NCBI GenBank assembly: GCA_023091665.1
Contig: JALJCQ010000001.1
Span: 3,038,001-3,102,000 of the forward strand
Length of the DNA: 64,000 nt
Direction of reading: 5' to 3'
DNA from: Pythium myriotylum
Lineage: Eukaryota; Oomycota; Peronosporomycetes; Pythiales; Pythiaceae
Each line of letters starts with the position of its first letter. Position 1 is the first letter of the stretch. The position numbers and the translations under genes were made by a program. This document shows positions 1-10,561 of the stretch, in pieces. The notes beneath the pieces were generated by a model. That model was not told the origin of the DNA and ran no database searches. It saw nothing but the letters and a program-made list of their open reading frames with translations.

Positions 1-2
1 GA

Positions 3-824
3 GTGTTCCCCGAGCTTGTCGAACAGTCCACACTAAGTGACTCCACGAAGGATGCCCTCCTTGGTCATGTCGCCGATCCAGCCTTCTCAACCCGACTGAA
101 AAGATGTCGTGCTGTTCTCCACCCGTTAGCTGAGGCTCTGGAGGTACTGGCACGAAGCGTTGTCGCAGTCTCTGATGTCGTTCTCGCTTTTCTCACCATA
201 CGAAGCAAGTACAATGGTGATACAACTTTGTCGCAAGACCACAAGCTCTTCCTCGTCTCTCTGCTGGCAAGGCACGGTGATATGTACGTCTGTGGTGAAT
301 ACGCTCTCATGCACTTACTTGATCCCGCCTACGTGGGCGAGCTGCTGGACGAAGAGGCCAAAGTCAAGGCCGAGCACGAATTACTATCGACAATCCGCAC
401 CGTGCCTACCGACACCCTAATTCAAACAGAGGAAGAGATCAAACAGGCTTTGTTCGTGGAGTACACGCAATTCCAACTTGCGGCCGTGCAGGTACGGACG
501 ACGCAAGACGGATTCGTCTACCGGATGCTGAAAGAACGGAAGAAGACGGTGCTCGAGTACTGGCTCACGAACGGCCGCAGATGGCCACTGCTACACGCTA
601 TCGCCTTGGGAATCGAGCAGCCCCCTGGCGATGCCCGACCACCAGAGCCAGCTGAAGCACCCACATTTTTGCCAGAAATGGGAGAAGTCTCGAAGTTTGA
701 GTACCTTCGTCGCAACGTCCCACTGCTTAGCGCTGCCGAATTGCTTCAGGAGTCTTCGCTCCTGGCTGAAACGCTGAACATGTTCGGTGAAGGGATCCCT
801 CCAAGCGCTGGCGTTGATCTCTGA
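3..824 (+). CDS. hAT-family transposase-like protein, C-terminal part (5' end outside window)
   Basis: The frame is open from the window edge to a TGA at 822-824, so only the last 273 residues are visible and no true start can be chosen. The stretch MYVCGEYALMHLLDP around residues 94-108, after a helical region with RCRAVLHPLAEAL, resembles the late catalytic/insertion region of hAT transposases (DUF659-type), where a similar 'ayLLdP' motif is typical. The last 100 residues resemble the hAT C-terminal dimerisation region only weakly. It could be an intact or domesticated transposase-derived gene; the missing N-terminal zinc-finger half lies upstream. No terminal inverted repeats can be assigned from this side. 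Confidence 0.5.
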   Translation: MFPELVEQSTLSDSTKDALLGHVADPAFSTRLKRCRAVLHPLAEALEVLARSVVAVSDVVLAFLTIRSKYNGDTTLSQDHKLFLVSLLARHGDMYVCGEYALMHLLDPAYVGELLDEEAKVKAEHELLSTIRTVPTDTLIQTEEEIKQALFVEYTQFQLAAVQVRTTQDGFVYRMLKERKKTVLEYWLTNGRRWPLLHAIALGIEQPPGDARPPEPAEAPTFLPEMGEVSKFEYLRRNVPLLSAAELLQESSLLAETLNMFGEGIPPSAGVDL

Positions 825-932
825 AGTGCCACATCCCATGGCATGTGACGAGGCATATTCGAGATACCCTCTCTAAAGTGACTACAGTAATGACATCCAT
901 TTTCTGTGGTGAGTCCTCGAACATCCATCAGA

Positions 933-1668
933 ATGCTCACGATGAGCTTGACTTCGACGCGTCTCTACGGAAGCCGCAAAGCTCTCCACGCGCGACGAAG
1001 CAGCGCATATTGGAGCGCATTATCCTGGCTACACAGTGGTGCTCGCCGCTCGCCCCAAAGCATCGTGGTTCGCTCGCAAGAAGAGATGGAAGCTCTCGGC
1101 GCTCGTGTCGCCGATGGGAGACGAAGCGGCGATGTCATCTTCCTCCGCGGGTACGGACTCATATATTGATACTGTCGGCTCTCAACACTTATTTGATGTG
1201 GTTTCATGGCGAAGGGATCTGGGCTGCGGCAAAACCTGCTTCGCGCGGGGCTTTATCCGTGCCATGACAGGACTACCCACGCTGCATGTGACCTCACCTA
1301 CCTACCTCCTCGTCAACACCTACGACGAGGCGGCTCCAAGCAACACTGAGAGGTACTGTGTGATCGCTCTGTGGGATTTTTTTAGTGGCAGCTGACCGGG
1401 CTGTTGGTGGATCAGTCCGATTATTCACCACGTCGATCTGTATCGCCTGGAGAGCGTAAGCGACGTCGACGCCGCCGCGCTCGGTCTCAAAGACGCCTTC
1501 GACAAGGGCATTTCGCTCGTAGAATGGCCCCAACGGCTGACACAGGAGGGTACTCCATCGGAACGTCTCGAAGTCCACATTTCGTACAGCGAGGAAGACG
1601 CCGGTGTTCGTCGCGTCGACTTCGAGACTTTCGGGGACAGATGGCGAGCCTTTCACGTTGACATGTAA
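933..1668 (+). CDS. tsaE: TsaE-type tRNA threonylcarbamoyladenosine (t6A) biosynthesis ATPase, spliced
   Basis: Three exons join in frame: 933-1150, 1215-1352 and 1416-1668, separated by 64- and 63-bp GT..AG introns, giving about 202 residues. The core has the TsaE layout: SQEEMEALGARVAD, then GDVIFLRGDLGCGKT (P-loop, created exactly across the first splice junction), VTSPTYLLVNTYDE, HHVDLYRLE and a late LVEWPQR motif. TsaE is the ATPase that works with TsaB/TsaD in bacterial t6A37 synthesis. The first 50 residues are rich in Arg, Ser and Ala with no acidic residue near the start, which suggests a mitochondrial presequence. The ATG at 942 is an alternative start. The function call is solid; organelle location is inferred. 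Confidence 0.85.
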
Positions 1669-1757
1669 TCTAGATCTGATCGTTCGCAGCTGATGATGCA
1701 ATTTCAAGAATCTAGTTGGGTTGTTCAAGAATGACTATACTGTAGCATCAGAAGGGC

Positions 1758-3751
1758 TTACACACTTGTGGTCGCGGGCCGGGGGGTCGTAATTGAGAGA
1801 TGAGACAATGACCGCAGCAGCCGCTGGATCTCGTCGCTGCTAGCTTTCTCACCGACGTTCTCAGGTTTGGTGACCTCCATTGCAACGAAGTGGTCTAACT
1901 GTCGCCGCGTTACTCCTGACCGTGTGGAGGCTGTCGAGAACATTGATGACGTCGTCTTGTAAGAGCGCTCGCTTATACAGCCGTCGCTGGCGTCGTCATC
2001 CTCGCCGGGAAGGATCGGAACCGACTCATTCTCTTGCAGGAAACGAAGCTCTTCTTCGATCCGCTGAAGTCGTTGCTTGCGGAGTCGCTCTCGCTTGGTC
2101 TCTTGCACAACGTTGGGCTTCCGTTTCTCCTTCTTTTCTCGCAGTTCTTCCTCGGCATCTTCCTCTGGGACATCATCGAGGGCCATGATAACGGCAGATT
2201 GATACATACCGCGTCTCTCAGCAATCATCTTTTCGATCGTGTCTTTCTCGTGCTGACTAAGCTGGAATTCCTCAGTGACGAGTGCAGACCCATCATCGGT
2301 AGTAGCTGCCTTGTCGGTTTCCCGCATTAAACGTCTCAATCGTTGCTCCTCTTCTCGTGTGAGATTTGCTTTCGCACCATTCTCGATGACCTTGCGGTTT
2401 CGCTCGATGAAATTCATCGCACCACCTGTTGTCACTGCCGTCTGAACACTTGGTGGAGGTGCCGAGCTCCTGATTGTCGCCGCTGCAGAAGGCCCTTTCC
2501 GAACTAATACCTCGGGCTCTTGCGGGTTGATGCGCTTGGCTTTCTTGGTGGTCGTAACCTGCGTCGCGTACAGGTTCTTCCCCAGTTTCTCCTCAAGCAC
2601 TGTATCCAATTGTCGGATACGAGCCATCTTCAGCGCAATCTTGGACGATAGACTACTTTCTCCATCTGGGCCGTCTTCAGACTCATCTAGCATCCCCTGT
2701 GTTCAAAAGAATATAGATCAATTTCTCGTCCATTGTAAGCGCTTGTCAACAAAGTATTTACATGTGCTTGCTGCTTGGAGAGACTGTTCTGGATCAGTAT
2801 TTGCGACCAGCTCTTGGGTTGTTTTTCACCGCCTTTAGCTGCTGCATGCTTCCCTTTGCCGTTGGTCTCGGCCTCAAGATCTCGAGCGGTCATGAGCGAC
2901 ACGATCTGTTGGAAATTCTTCGGAAATTCGACCAGTTTCTCGCCCGCCTCATCCTCTTTCTTCGCGAGCGACTTGACGTATCCTTCCAAATCTTCACGGA
3001 GGCGATCGCGCTCGTTTTGTTCGGCCTCGAACCGAGCACGAGCCTCTTGAATCTGCCTGAAGTCCTCTTCGTCGTCGTCTCTCTGTTCCTCCTCATCGAA
3101 ATCCGAGTCTGAGTGATCTGACGGCAGCAGATCAATCGCATGTGGACCATCTCCAGACGGCGTAAGGGTCTCCTCTTGAGACTCGTCCACTTCGGGTCGT
3201 TGCTCAACTGCCGTGTCCTCTGATGGCTTATCTTGATCGTCCTCACTCGTATCACTCTCGTCTGGCTCCAAAACATAAGCCGTGTCTCTTGGCGCGGAGG
3301 TAACATCTTCGATACGTTGAGGCTGCCCTGAGTTGGGTCTTGACGTCGCTTGACTCTCTTGAGGTGGCGACAATGCTCGTAAATATGACGAAGTATCCGA
3401 AAATTTGAAGATTGTGCCTTTACCGCTGTGCTTTGGCGGCGAGTCTGGTAGGTTCGTCATGAAAACGTCGGCCTTCTTCGTGGATGTGATCTTGGCTGTC
3501 TTCTGACCCGGTCCCGCCAACACAAAGCGTTGGACACGTGCGGCAGCCGATCGATCGCTCGGACGCCTCGGCAGAGGTTGGGCGACTGGAGGAGTCGTGT
3601 CGACTTCTTCGTCCTCTTCCTCGATCTCATCCTCCTGGAAGTCGTCATACTCGGCGCCCACGGATCGACTTAGTCCCGTCCTTGCATTCAGCTTCGCTGC
3701 GTCGTTTGAGCTCGTGAGACGGCCTTCAGACCGTGGTCGAGAATGAGCCAT
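1758..3751 (-). CDS. FSIP1-like (fibrous sheath-interacting protein 1) coiled-coil protein
   Basis: Two exons on the minus strand, complement(1758-2696, 2762-3751), joined across a 65-bp intron with donor GTAAAT and acceptor CACAG in phase 0, give 642 residues. The start at 3751 (MAHSRPRSEGRL) is preferred over earlier in-frame starts because the upstream part looks like untranslated sequence. The N-terminal half is acidic and low-complexity (runs of E/D). The C-terminal half holds KMARIRQLDTVLEEKL, then NFIERNRKVIENGAK followed by EEEQRLRRLM, the same order as in animal FSIP1, and further charged coiled coil. FSIP1 is a sperm-flagellum protein; a zoospore-flagellum role is an inference. Family assignment is by motif memory only. 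Confidence 0.5.
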
Positions 3752-4734
3752 CTCTCTCCTCTCCAGGGTCGGCGCGAGAGAAAGTCGGTTTGCCCTTCCG
3801 TCTCTCCATCGCCGCTCGCTCCTAAAAATACAAACTCGAATAAAAACTGCAAATTTGCTGTTCTTGCCGCCGGCTCTCACGTTCTCTTTCATTGAGCTCA
3901 ACTGAGGAATGGAGCGCATGAGGTGCAGCCAAATGGTGGATGGTGAGAGGACAGGCGCAGCTGACGAGATGGAAAGAAAACGGGGCTTCGACACTGTTGA
4001 CGGTCGCTGCTTCCTGAAGAACGAGCCGTAAGCAGGAATGCGTGGCCTGCATGAACCACGTTTGCTTTCCCCGAGAACTCCATGGCGGCTTGCGCTCACG
4101 TGGCTTCAACAAAGGCAGTTCGAGACGTTCAGAAGGAGTCAGGATAGGAAGCAATACCGGTAGTCGGGACGCTCCATCTCCCTGGCACGCGGCGAGTCTG
4201 GAGTGACGAATCCTTTGAAGAATTGGATACCTTTCGCTGGTGGGGATTACCGTTGGCGAGCAGTGGGACAATGCGTCGTGAACGGCCGATCCTTCCATCG
4301 AGCGACGGTAAGCCGGCTGCGTTCGGGCGTCGCAGGGCCGTTGCCGACATCCGGAATCCTGTGGAGTGTGGAGGTCGGAGAAGAGTTTCCCCTCTCATAA
4401 TCTATACCTTGGTGTTCAACGATCCTCTGTGCCACTTCAACCTCGAGCCTCTCTTGTGTACCCAACGACCTGTGAAAGATGATGATGGATGATCTGATAC
4501 ACCGGCTGATTCCTTTTTCGCGAGCAGCTCCATTCGATGGAAGGAAATGCCCACGCGCAGAAGGCCAGCCGCCTCATCTGCAGAACGCAGGCGGAAGGCC
4601 GCCGTGGCGTTCGACGGAAAACCGCAGAATCGCCTCTCGCTCTCTTTGCGGCGCTGAGAGGTCCGCGTGGGTCGAGGGGCCTCCATCTCCCTCCGCTCAC
4701 TCTGCAGGTCGACCACCAGCACGCGCGCGCGAGC
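3752..4734. other. Intergenic region between divergent genes
   Basis: This roughly 980-bp stretch separates the minus-strand FSIP1-like gene from the plus-strand gene starting at 4735 and should hold both promoters. Several frames are open by chance, but none has recognisable protein features. No repeat or RNA gene was seen. Confidence 0.5.
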
Positions 4735-7700
4735 ATGAGCTCTACGGGCTCGCGCAAGGAGAAGCGCGGCGGCGGGCTCAACCTCAAGAAGTTCTTCAAG
4801 TCGATCACCAAGTCCAACGACCGCAGCGGCAACGCCCATGGAGGAGGGCTGTCGCCTCGCGCCGTCTTGCCCTCTGGGGACAACCAGTTCGCGGTCGCGC
4901 ACGGTGACATGACGGGACACAAAGGCAGCTCCGGCACGGCGCCAACGTTCATGCAGCGGTCGCCTCCAAAGAGCAGCAGCGTCTCGGGGGCGACGCGTGT
5001 GGGGGATGATGGGAACCAGTACACGTCCCCCAACAAGCCGTCCGACACCAACTTCATGCGATGGGGGCTCATGCTCTCGAGAATACCCAAGCTCGTGGCC
5101 GAATCCACGAGCGTCTCGGTATCTGCTTCTTCGCCCACGGGCTCGGCTTCTGGCTCCCCGAAAGGATCAAATGAGAGTGGATCGCCGAATGCAGGGTCTG
5201 CTGATATGACCGCGCTGCTCGAGCCACTACGACAGATGGCCACGAAAGAATGTCAGGCGCAAATCATGCAGTACTACACCGGCCAGGGAACCTTCGGCGG
5301 GTACAACCAGGGTCTCGCAGCGGCCTCAGGCATGTCCAACATCAGTAAGTGACCTACCTATCGAATGAGCTTTTCGGAGCACTGACATGTTTCTCGCTGA
5401 TGGCTCGCCCAGATATTCTATCAAACTGGGAGCAGCGCAAAGTTTTCAAGCAATGCCGTCGGTCTCTATTACTCTGCTGGAAATTTATCATAGCACAACT
5501 AAACGATGAGAAGACGCACAAGGCACTCGCGAGCGACGTGCGCGAAACTTACTACCAAGTTTTAGCATTGATCGCGGAGAGGGTGGAGTTCAATTTGCTC
5601 GGGGATCCCAAAGATCAGGCCAAAGCATCTTTATCCGGATCAAATGGCCGTCCTCCTGTGTCTAAAACTCGAAGTGCGAGCCACTCAGGGTCGACAGGGC
5701 ACATGTCGTCGGCTTCACCGACGTCGTCGACCTCAACCGCCCAGACATTCGACCAAAATGATAGTTCCGAAGAGACTGGCAATGAAGGTGAGCGCGACAT
5801 CTACCTGTACCGGTGCCTCCTAGTTGCGACATTCAAGCACGTCATTGAAAGCATCGATGCAGCCAAGCAAAAGAAACGACCGTTCATCTCTTTCGCCGAG
5901 TCCCAGTTTTTTGCCAAAGTGCTCGCAATCTGTTTTTTCCGCATTCCGGTCGTGCAACGCATGATCCTTGATGCTGTGTACGAAGCCTACAGATATAGGA
6001 AGTGGACCAAAACAACACCAGGAACGGTTCAAGGTGCCAGTGCTCCCGGGCAGCCGTCTACCCCAAATCATGCTCAGATGATGCAAAGCCGATTGAATCG
6101 GCGCCGATCGTCGTCAAAACCGTGGAATGGTATGACATTTGAAGGCACGCTCGCTCGCTGGAGTGATTTTGAAGGTCAGACACTAAATGAGTATAGGGAT
6201 GACAGCAACCAGAACGAGGACAACGACGTTGAAGGGAAGCTAGACTACTGCGACAAGATGTCGGAATCGTCATCTTCGGAGTCCAGCGACACCATGAGCG
6301 GAAACCCGTACGCACCTCCCAGTCGCGTGGTTATCGACAAGTTTAAACGACAAAACCCGACGCTTTTCCGGTGGTCGCGCTACTCGCCATACTTGGGACC
6401 TTACGCAGATAGTGATGTATTCCGTACGCACGAAACGACCCAAGCTGCGTGGTTGGTGAAACTAATCCACGACGGAGAATTCTTCGCGAGTTTCATGGCC
6501 GCATACGTACAGCATGCTGAGTTCGTGAGCATAGGCGAACTAGTGTGGTACGGCCTGCCTGGCTATCCATTGCTCATTCGGGTCTCCATGTTGCTCGTGA
6601 AAGAAGCAGCGTGGCAGAAGTGGCTCCAAGTCCGAGAAACAACGGAAAACAAGGTCGTGGGAACCATGAACAGCAGCAATTCCGATGATCAACCAGTGGC
6701 ATTTGAAGTCAAGTCGACTCGCGGGGTCAAGACTGTAATGGACGCTGTAGTTCACTTACTCAAGAATCGTGACGTACTCGAAAGTTGTGTGCTTGGGATT
6801 TTCGAATGCACCAACGTGCTTAACGCCAAGAGTGTAAGTGTGTGCCTCTCACGCGTAGAGGAATGGTTCGGTGCCACCGCCGTAGCGATCGGGGAGAACT
6901 CAGCTGGCGAGATTTCGTATCGCCTACCTTCGAACTTTCACGGCCACGCACTGGGTACAGCCGTGCGAATCATGCTATGCAGCGAGAGCTTCGAAATCCT
7001 GAATCGTGTGCTGCTCTTCCTGTACAATCGAATGGATTACTTTGACGGCGACCTTCGACAGAGCGTTCTCAAAGCAATCGTCCAGCGACACATGTTCCTC
7101 TTTCTTCACTGGAACACGGACGTGCGTCACACCTACCACCACTTGCTCGTGTACAAAATCATCCGTACGAATCGGTACTTACTCGACTCGCCAATCGACC
7201 AGTTGTTGGTCGGACGCCATGCTATCCCTCAGTATGATTCGCATGGCCATGGACGGGATGACAACACATCGGGCATCGGATTCGACGATGATGGAGTGTA
7301 CGACGACGTCGACTCGCGGCCAGTGCTGAGCGCTGCCGAATATAACGTGCTACGTCTTGAACAGGCGCTGTGGCGGGCGTTTGACGCGTGCCTTGCCGCG
7401 ATTTGCGTGCAAGAGCGACGCAACGCCCGCGAGGCTAATCGCAAATACCAGGTCGAGCTGCAGGCTGCGCGCAGTCGTGCCTCAGCATTCCAGAAGCTCA
7501 ATATCAAAACGGCTGGCGACGGAGAGGACACCACCACCTCTGCGAACGAAGGTCTGCCCGGTGGTAAGGCCTCCCACGAATTTGATCTACTCAACGAGGA
7601 ACTCAACCGCGAGCCACCATACTATCTTCGTTACTTACCAGCCGAGGAAGTTTCGAGCCTGGACGAGTTGCGTCGCCTCGCTCAGTCGGTCAAGTACTCA

Positions 7701-7820
7701 CCCGAGCTTCAAGTGTACGCAGCACTATCGCTGCGCGGGTACTCGGACCTCTTGAAGCAGTACTTCTACGACATGCGAACCAAAGGCCGGGCTGAGGCAC
7801 CGCCGCTGGGCTTCCAGTAA
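4735..7820 (+). CDS. Large protein of unknown function (possibly DUF1765-type)
   Basis: Two exons, 4735-5344 and 5413-7820, joined across a 68-bp intron (donor GTAAGT, acceptor CCCAG), encode about 1005 residues. The start at 4735 (MSSTGSRKEKRGG) gives a basic, Ser/Gly-rich, disordered N-terminus of about 200 residues. A second Ser/Thr-rich insert lies near residues 290-350. The rest is predicted mostly helical, with well-behaved blocks such as RRSLLLCWKFIIAQLND and MFLFLHWNTDVRHTYHHLL. The latter block recalls fungal/oomycete DUF1765 proteins, but this is recollection and not tested. No signal peptide, catalytic motif or obvious membrane segment is visible. Function unknown. Confidence 0.8.
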
Positions 7821-8027
7821 ACGTCGTTGATACGTGTCTCTTAGATGGAATTGTAATCAAGCGTATGTATGAAGTTGTCGTTGTCCGTCTGGTCGTGCTT
7901 CGAGGCAAAGAATGTCTGGAATGATACGGAGTGTCGCTACCGTGTCTCGAGCATCCATGACGAGGTTGTGAGGCGCCTTCGTATTTGTGGGGGCAAGTCG
8001 CCCAAACAGACGTGGCTATGCGGATGA
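7821..8027 (+). other. Spacer with short broken reading frames
   Basis: Sequence between the large unknown gene and the NTPase-like fragment. Short frames with protein-like composition break off repeatedly, as expected for the 5' part of a decayed gene leading into the fragment at 8028-8630. No intact start for that fragment could be found. Confidence 0.3.
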
Positions 8028-8630
8028 TATGGCTCCACGTCTACTGGACAGAGGCTACGCTCGACCTGGGATCTCGTGGCAAATTCGTTCTCGCTTAAAG
8101 TATCCTTCGCGTCTACGTGTCTGTGTGTGGTGCCGTTCTGGTCGATCGAAGATCTCGAGAATCTTTGCCGCTTGTTTGATTACTCGCTTGAACAGTTCCA
8201 ACAGTCCTGCAGGTATGCTGGAGGGAGTCTCGACTGCTTCCGGCGGCCAAGCCAATCAATCGCGCGACTCATCATTCGAGTGCTTTCCACGGAGACCAAG
8301 CAGCGCCTTCCGGACAACAGGGACTATTACGAGCGTCATCAGCCCTGCGTCGTGAGTCATCTCGTCGCGATGCCGACCGTATCCGACAAGAACCGACTAG
8401 CTGACTACCTTGACGGGGATCGGTGGTACGGCGTCATGACCTCTACCTATCCACAGGAGGTCATCGAGCAACATATTCCTTCCCTCAGCCAAGTTCTGGG
8501 GCGCGTTCGAGAAAAGAAGCGATTGAAACTAAAACTCGGGTCGGTCAAGTTCCCGAACTTCGCCTCTCCAAGCAATCAGCGCATGTTCTCAGGAGGCAGC
8601 GGCCTTCGAGTTGAGCGCACACACAAATAG
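8028..8630 (+). pseudogene. CRN/STAND-type NTPase fragment (Crinkler-like), decayed
   Basis: The frame is open from 8028 to the TAG at 8630 but contains no credible ATG near its beginning. The segment VPFWSIEDLENLCRLF followed by an AGGSLDCF block and a later RWYGVMTSTYPQEVIEQ block matches, in my recollection, the C-terminal part of the P-loop NTPase module in oomycete Crinkler-like proteins (an aromatic-rich 'W.lEEL' followed by 'GG.lr.f'). The P-loop and Walker B are not present, nor is a CRN header. It is therefore best read as the remnant of a larger gene. A spliced gene with an unseen upstream exon is the alternative. Confidence 0.5.
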
Positions 8631-9166
8631 TCGCATTAATGATCAGCTTTTCAGGCGAGCCGGTTCAAAAACCCTGGTCGTCTCTTCTCCCCCAAACTCG
8701 CTTGGTTGTGTGTACTGGCAGGTGTGGACACAATACTTAACTGCACCGGATGGAAGAGTGCTGCACGGTTCCTCACGGACGTTCACGAAGACATGGCCAA
8801 CATTCACGGTCGGAATGCTGGTGATTGGGTGCGTGACCTGTTTAGATGGCCTGAGTTCCAGAGACGAGGCACGTTGATCTTGACAAGCCATCAACATCTC
8901 CCTCGAAACTCTTGTTTCGGTACATTTCTTCGTGAACTGCAATCCCCCGGGTGACCACTCGCCACATATTTACTGATACTGCGCTATTGACATCTACCAT
9001 GACGCAGTACCGCCAACCTTCATTCAGTGTCGCGGAAGTAAACGTGTGACGGTGTGGGAGCAGTCGACTTTTCATCCACAACACCTCTCACTACCACCAC
9101 GGGACTCGTTGCTATAGTTCATCCATTTCCAAATCGGCGCTCTATCCACCAAGACTTCTCCCAACA
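8631..9166. other. Intergenic region, no supported gene
   Basis: Short open frames on both strands lack family features or good coding composition. This may contain the decayed 3' part of the preceding NTPase fragment and the promoter of the small gene at 9167. Confidence 0.4.
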
Positions 9167-9445
9167 ATGAGCACCTTCAACACTCGCTGCTACGGCCAAC
9201 TTGAACAGCTCGCCAAGCCCGTGCTCCACCACCAGTCTACGCAGAACCAAGCGGGCCATGTGCCACAGCCCACTCGCACCGACGACCTGGCCATGAAGAC
9301 GGCCAAGCGCCAGCAGCGTGATGCATTCGTTCCGGCTAAGAAAAACGAAGAGGACTCAACGACGCAGCAGCACAAGGCCATCCGCTTCTGGCAGCACATC
9401 ATCTCGAACAACAAGACTCCAGTCACGCGCCCACTGTTCCGCTAA
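9167..9445 (+). CDS. Small hypothetical protein, paralogue of the 10159 gene
   Basis: A 92-residue basic protein with an ATG at 9167 and TAA at 9445. It is not recognised as any family. Its N-terminal third, with YGQLEQLAKPVLHHQSTQNQ, is clearly related to CSHLELLAKPVIHHQTTRQQ in the 101-residue protein at 10159-10464 on the same strand, which supports both as real genes from a local duplication. The remainder is hydrophilic and rich in Lys, Gln and Thr. No signal peptide or membrane segment is seen, so it is probably intracellular. Function unknown. Confidence 0.55.
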   Translation: MSTFNTRCYGQLEQLAKPVLHHQSTQNQAGHVPQPTRTDDLAMKTAKRQQRDAFVPAKKNEEDSTTQQHKAIRFWQHIISNNKTPVTRPLFR

Positions 9446-9734
9446 AATGGCTCGGAAGTCTCCTAAGAGTCGAGATGTGGTTGTCTGTGTCACTAATGTA
9501 TAATATCACTGGCGTTACAACGTGACCTGGTCTGATTTGTCCCCATGTATGCTGTCGCAAGTCGTCTCGGATTTGGCCACGGGACTCAGCTTCCTTTTAT
9601 ATCTTGCGACAGCCCCCGTTCGCACGAATTCCGTTGTCAAGCACCAAGACATCCAAATTACTTGAGACCAACTGCAGATTCTCTATAAAAAAAACTCGAA
9701 GGCGATTCTACCGCGATCACAATCAATCCTAACT

Positions 9735-9990
9735 ATGAATCCCGATGATGAGTCGATAACACTTTCTGAGGTTGAGGCAGCGTTCGCTGGAAAGAATTCG
9801 TTTTTGATGGATGCCTCCCTCTGTTTCCTCCGTTTAGGGTGCAAAGGTAAGTCACACAATCACAACAATTTGAGTACACGGCCGGTGTAACTTGTTCCTT
9901 TCAGCTCCAAGTCAAGACATGAACACTGACAAAAGAGCAATTCGCAAACAGATGATGCTGTTGCAGTTGTTCGCAGCACCACTGACTTAG
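9735..9990 (+). CDS. Tiny spliced gene, 65-residue hypothetical protein
   Basis: Exon 1 runs 9735-9846 and exon 2 runs 9905-9990, separated by a 58-bp intron with consensus donor GTAAGT and a pyrimidine-rich acceptor ending TTTCAG. Splicing keeps the frame and ends at a TAG at 9988-9990. Neither exon is long enough to be called as an ORF alone. The product starts MNPDDESITLSEVE and ends with a basic helix-like segment (RAIRKQMMLLQLF). It lies between the two small paralogous genes. No family is recognised. The intron's size and consensus match the confident introns elsewhere in the window, which is the main support. Confidence 0.5.
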
Positions 9991-10158
9991 AAACGTCATG
10001 GGCAAGACCCTATGCTTGCGAATGTAGGGCAACCTTCCCGCCCTCAGTTGTAGGCGTCCATCTTCTCCTGAGCCATTGGCGGTTCTCAACTCAAGAACGA
10101 TTCATTTATTCTCTTCATTCTCAAATCACCTCCCGCCCAAGAAAACCAGCGAACGGCG

Positions 10159-10464
10159 ATGAATGCCTTTTCGATCCAGATGCGCTGCTGCAGCCACCTT
10201 GAGCTTCTAGCCAAACCCGTCATCCACCACCAAACCACTCGACAGCAAACGACGGACGCTTCCCCGACAGGCAAATACGAGCTGATCAAAGAGACTACTC
10301 GGAAGAGACAACTGACTCGCAAAGACGTCGATCTTGCGAAGTTAAATGAGACTGAAACCGAACTCCAGAGCGTCCGCCTTTGGGAGAAAAGAACGAAATC
10401 TCTGAAGCCTCTTCGAGTCGAAGAGGCTTCAGAGTTTTCATTGTCGAAGACTCTTCGACAATGA
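10159..10464 (+). CDS. Small hypothetical protein, paralogue of the 9167 gene
   Basis: A 101-residue protein with an ATG at 10159. The block LELLAKPVIHHQTT (residues about 14-27) matches the N-terminal block of the protein at 9167-9445; after it the two share only a Lys/Arg/Thr-rich hydrophilic character. The C-terminal 25 residues are encoded by the two perfect hairpins at 10400-10463, so the original 3' end may have been altered by the event that created those palindromes. Function unknown. Confidence 0.5.
   Translation: MNAFSIQMRCCSHLELLAKPVIHHQTTRQQTTDASPTGKYELIKETTRKRQLTRKDVDLAKLNETETELQSVRLWEKRTKSLKPLRVEEASEFSLSKTLRQ
10400..10434. repeat. Perfect palindrome, 17-bp arms with 1-bp loop
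   Basis: Arms 10400-10416 and 10418-10434 are exact reverse complements around a single G at 10417. A second palindrome starts 5 bp downstream. It lies inside the 3' end of the small gene at 10159 and about 130 bp from the convergent end of the ABC transporter gene. Confidence 0.95.
10439..10463. repeat. Perfect palindrome, 11-bp arms with 3-bp loop
   Basis: Arms 10439-10449 and 10453-10463 are exact reverse complements around ACT. Together with 10400-10434 it forms a tandem pair of stable hairpins at the 3' side of the small gene. Confidence 0.95.
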
Positions 10465-10561
10465 CACCAGCTCTCACTTATTGCGTAAGGCGGATCTGGA
10501 AAATTCCAGTGAGATCTTCCAGTATGTCTGCAGAATACAAGCGCTTTGGGCCTTTAGGTTG

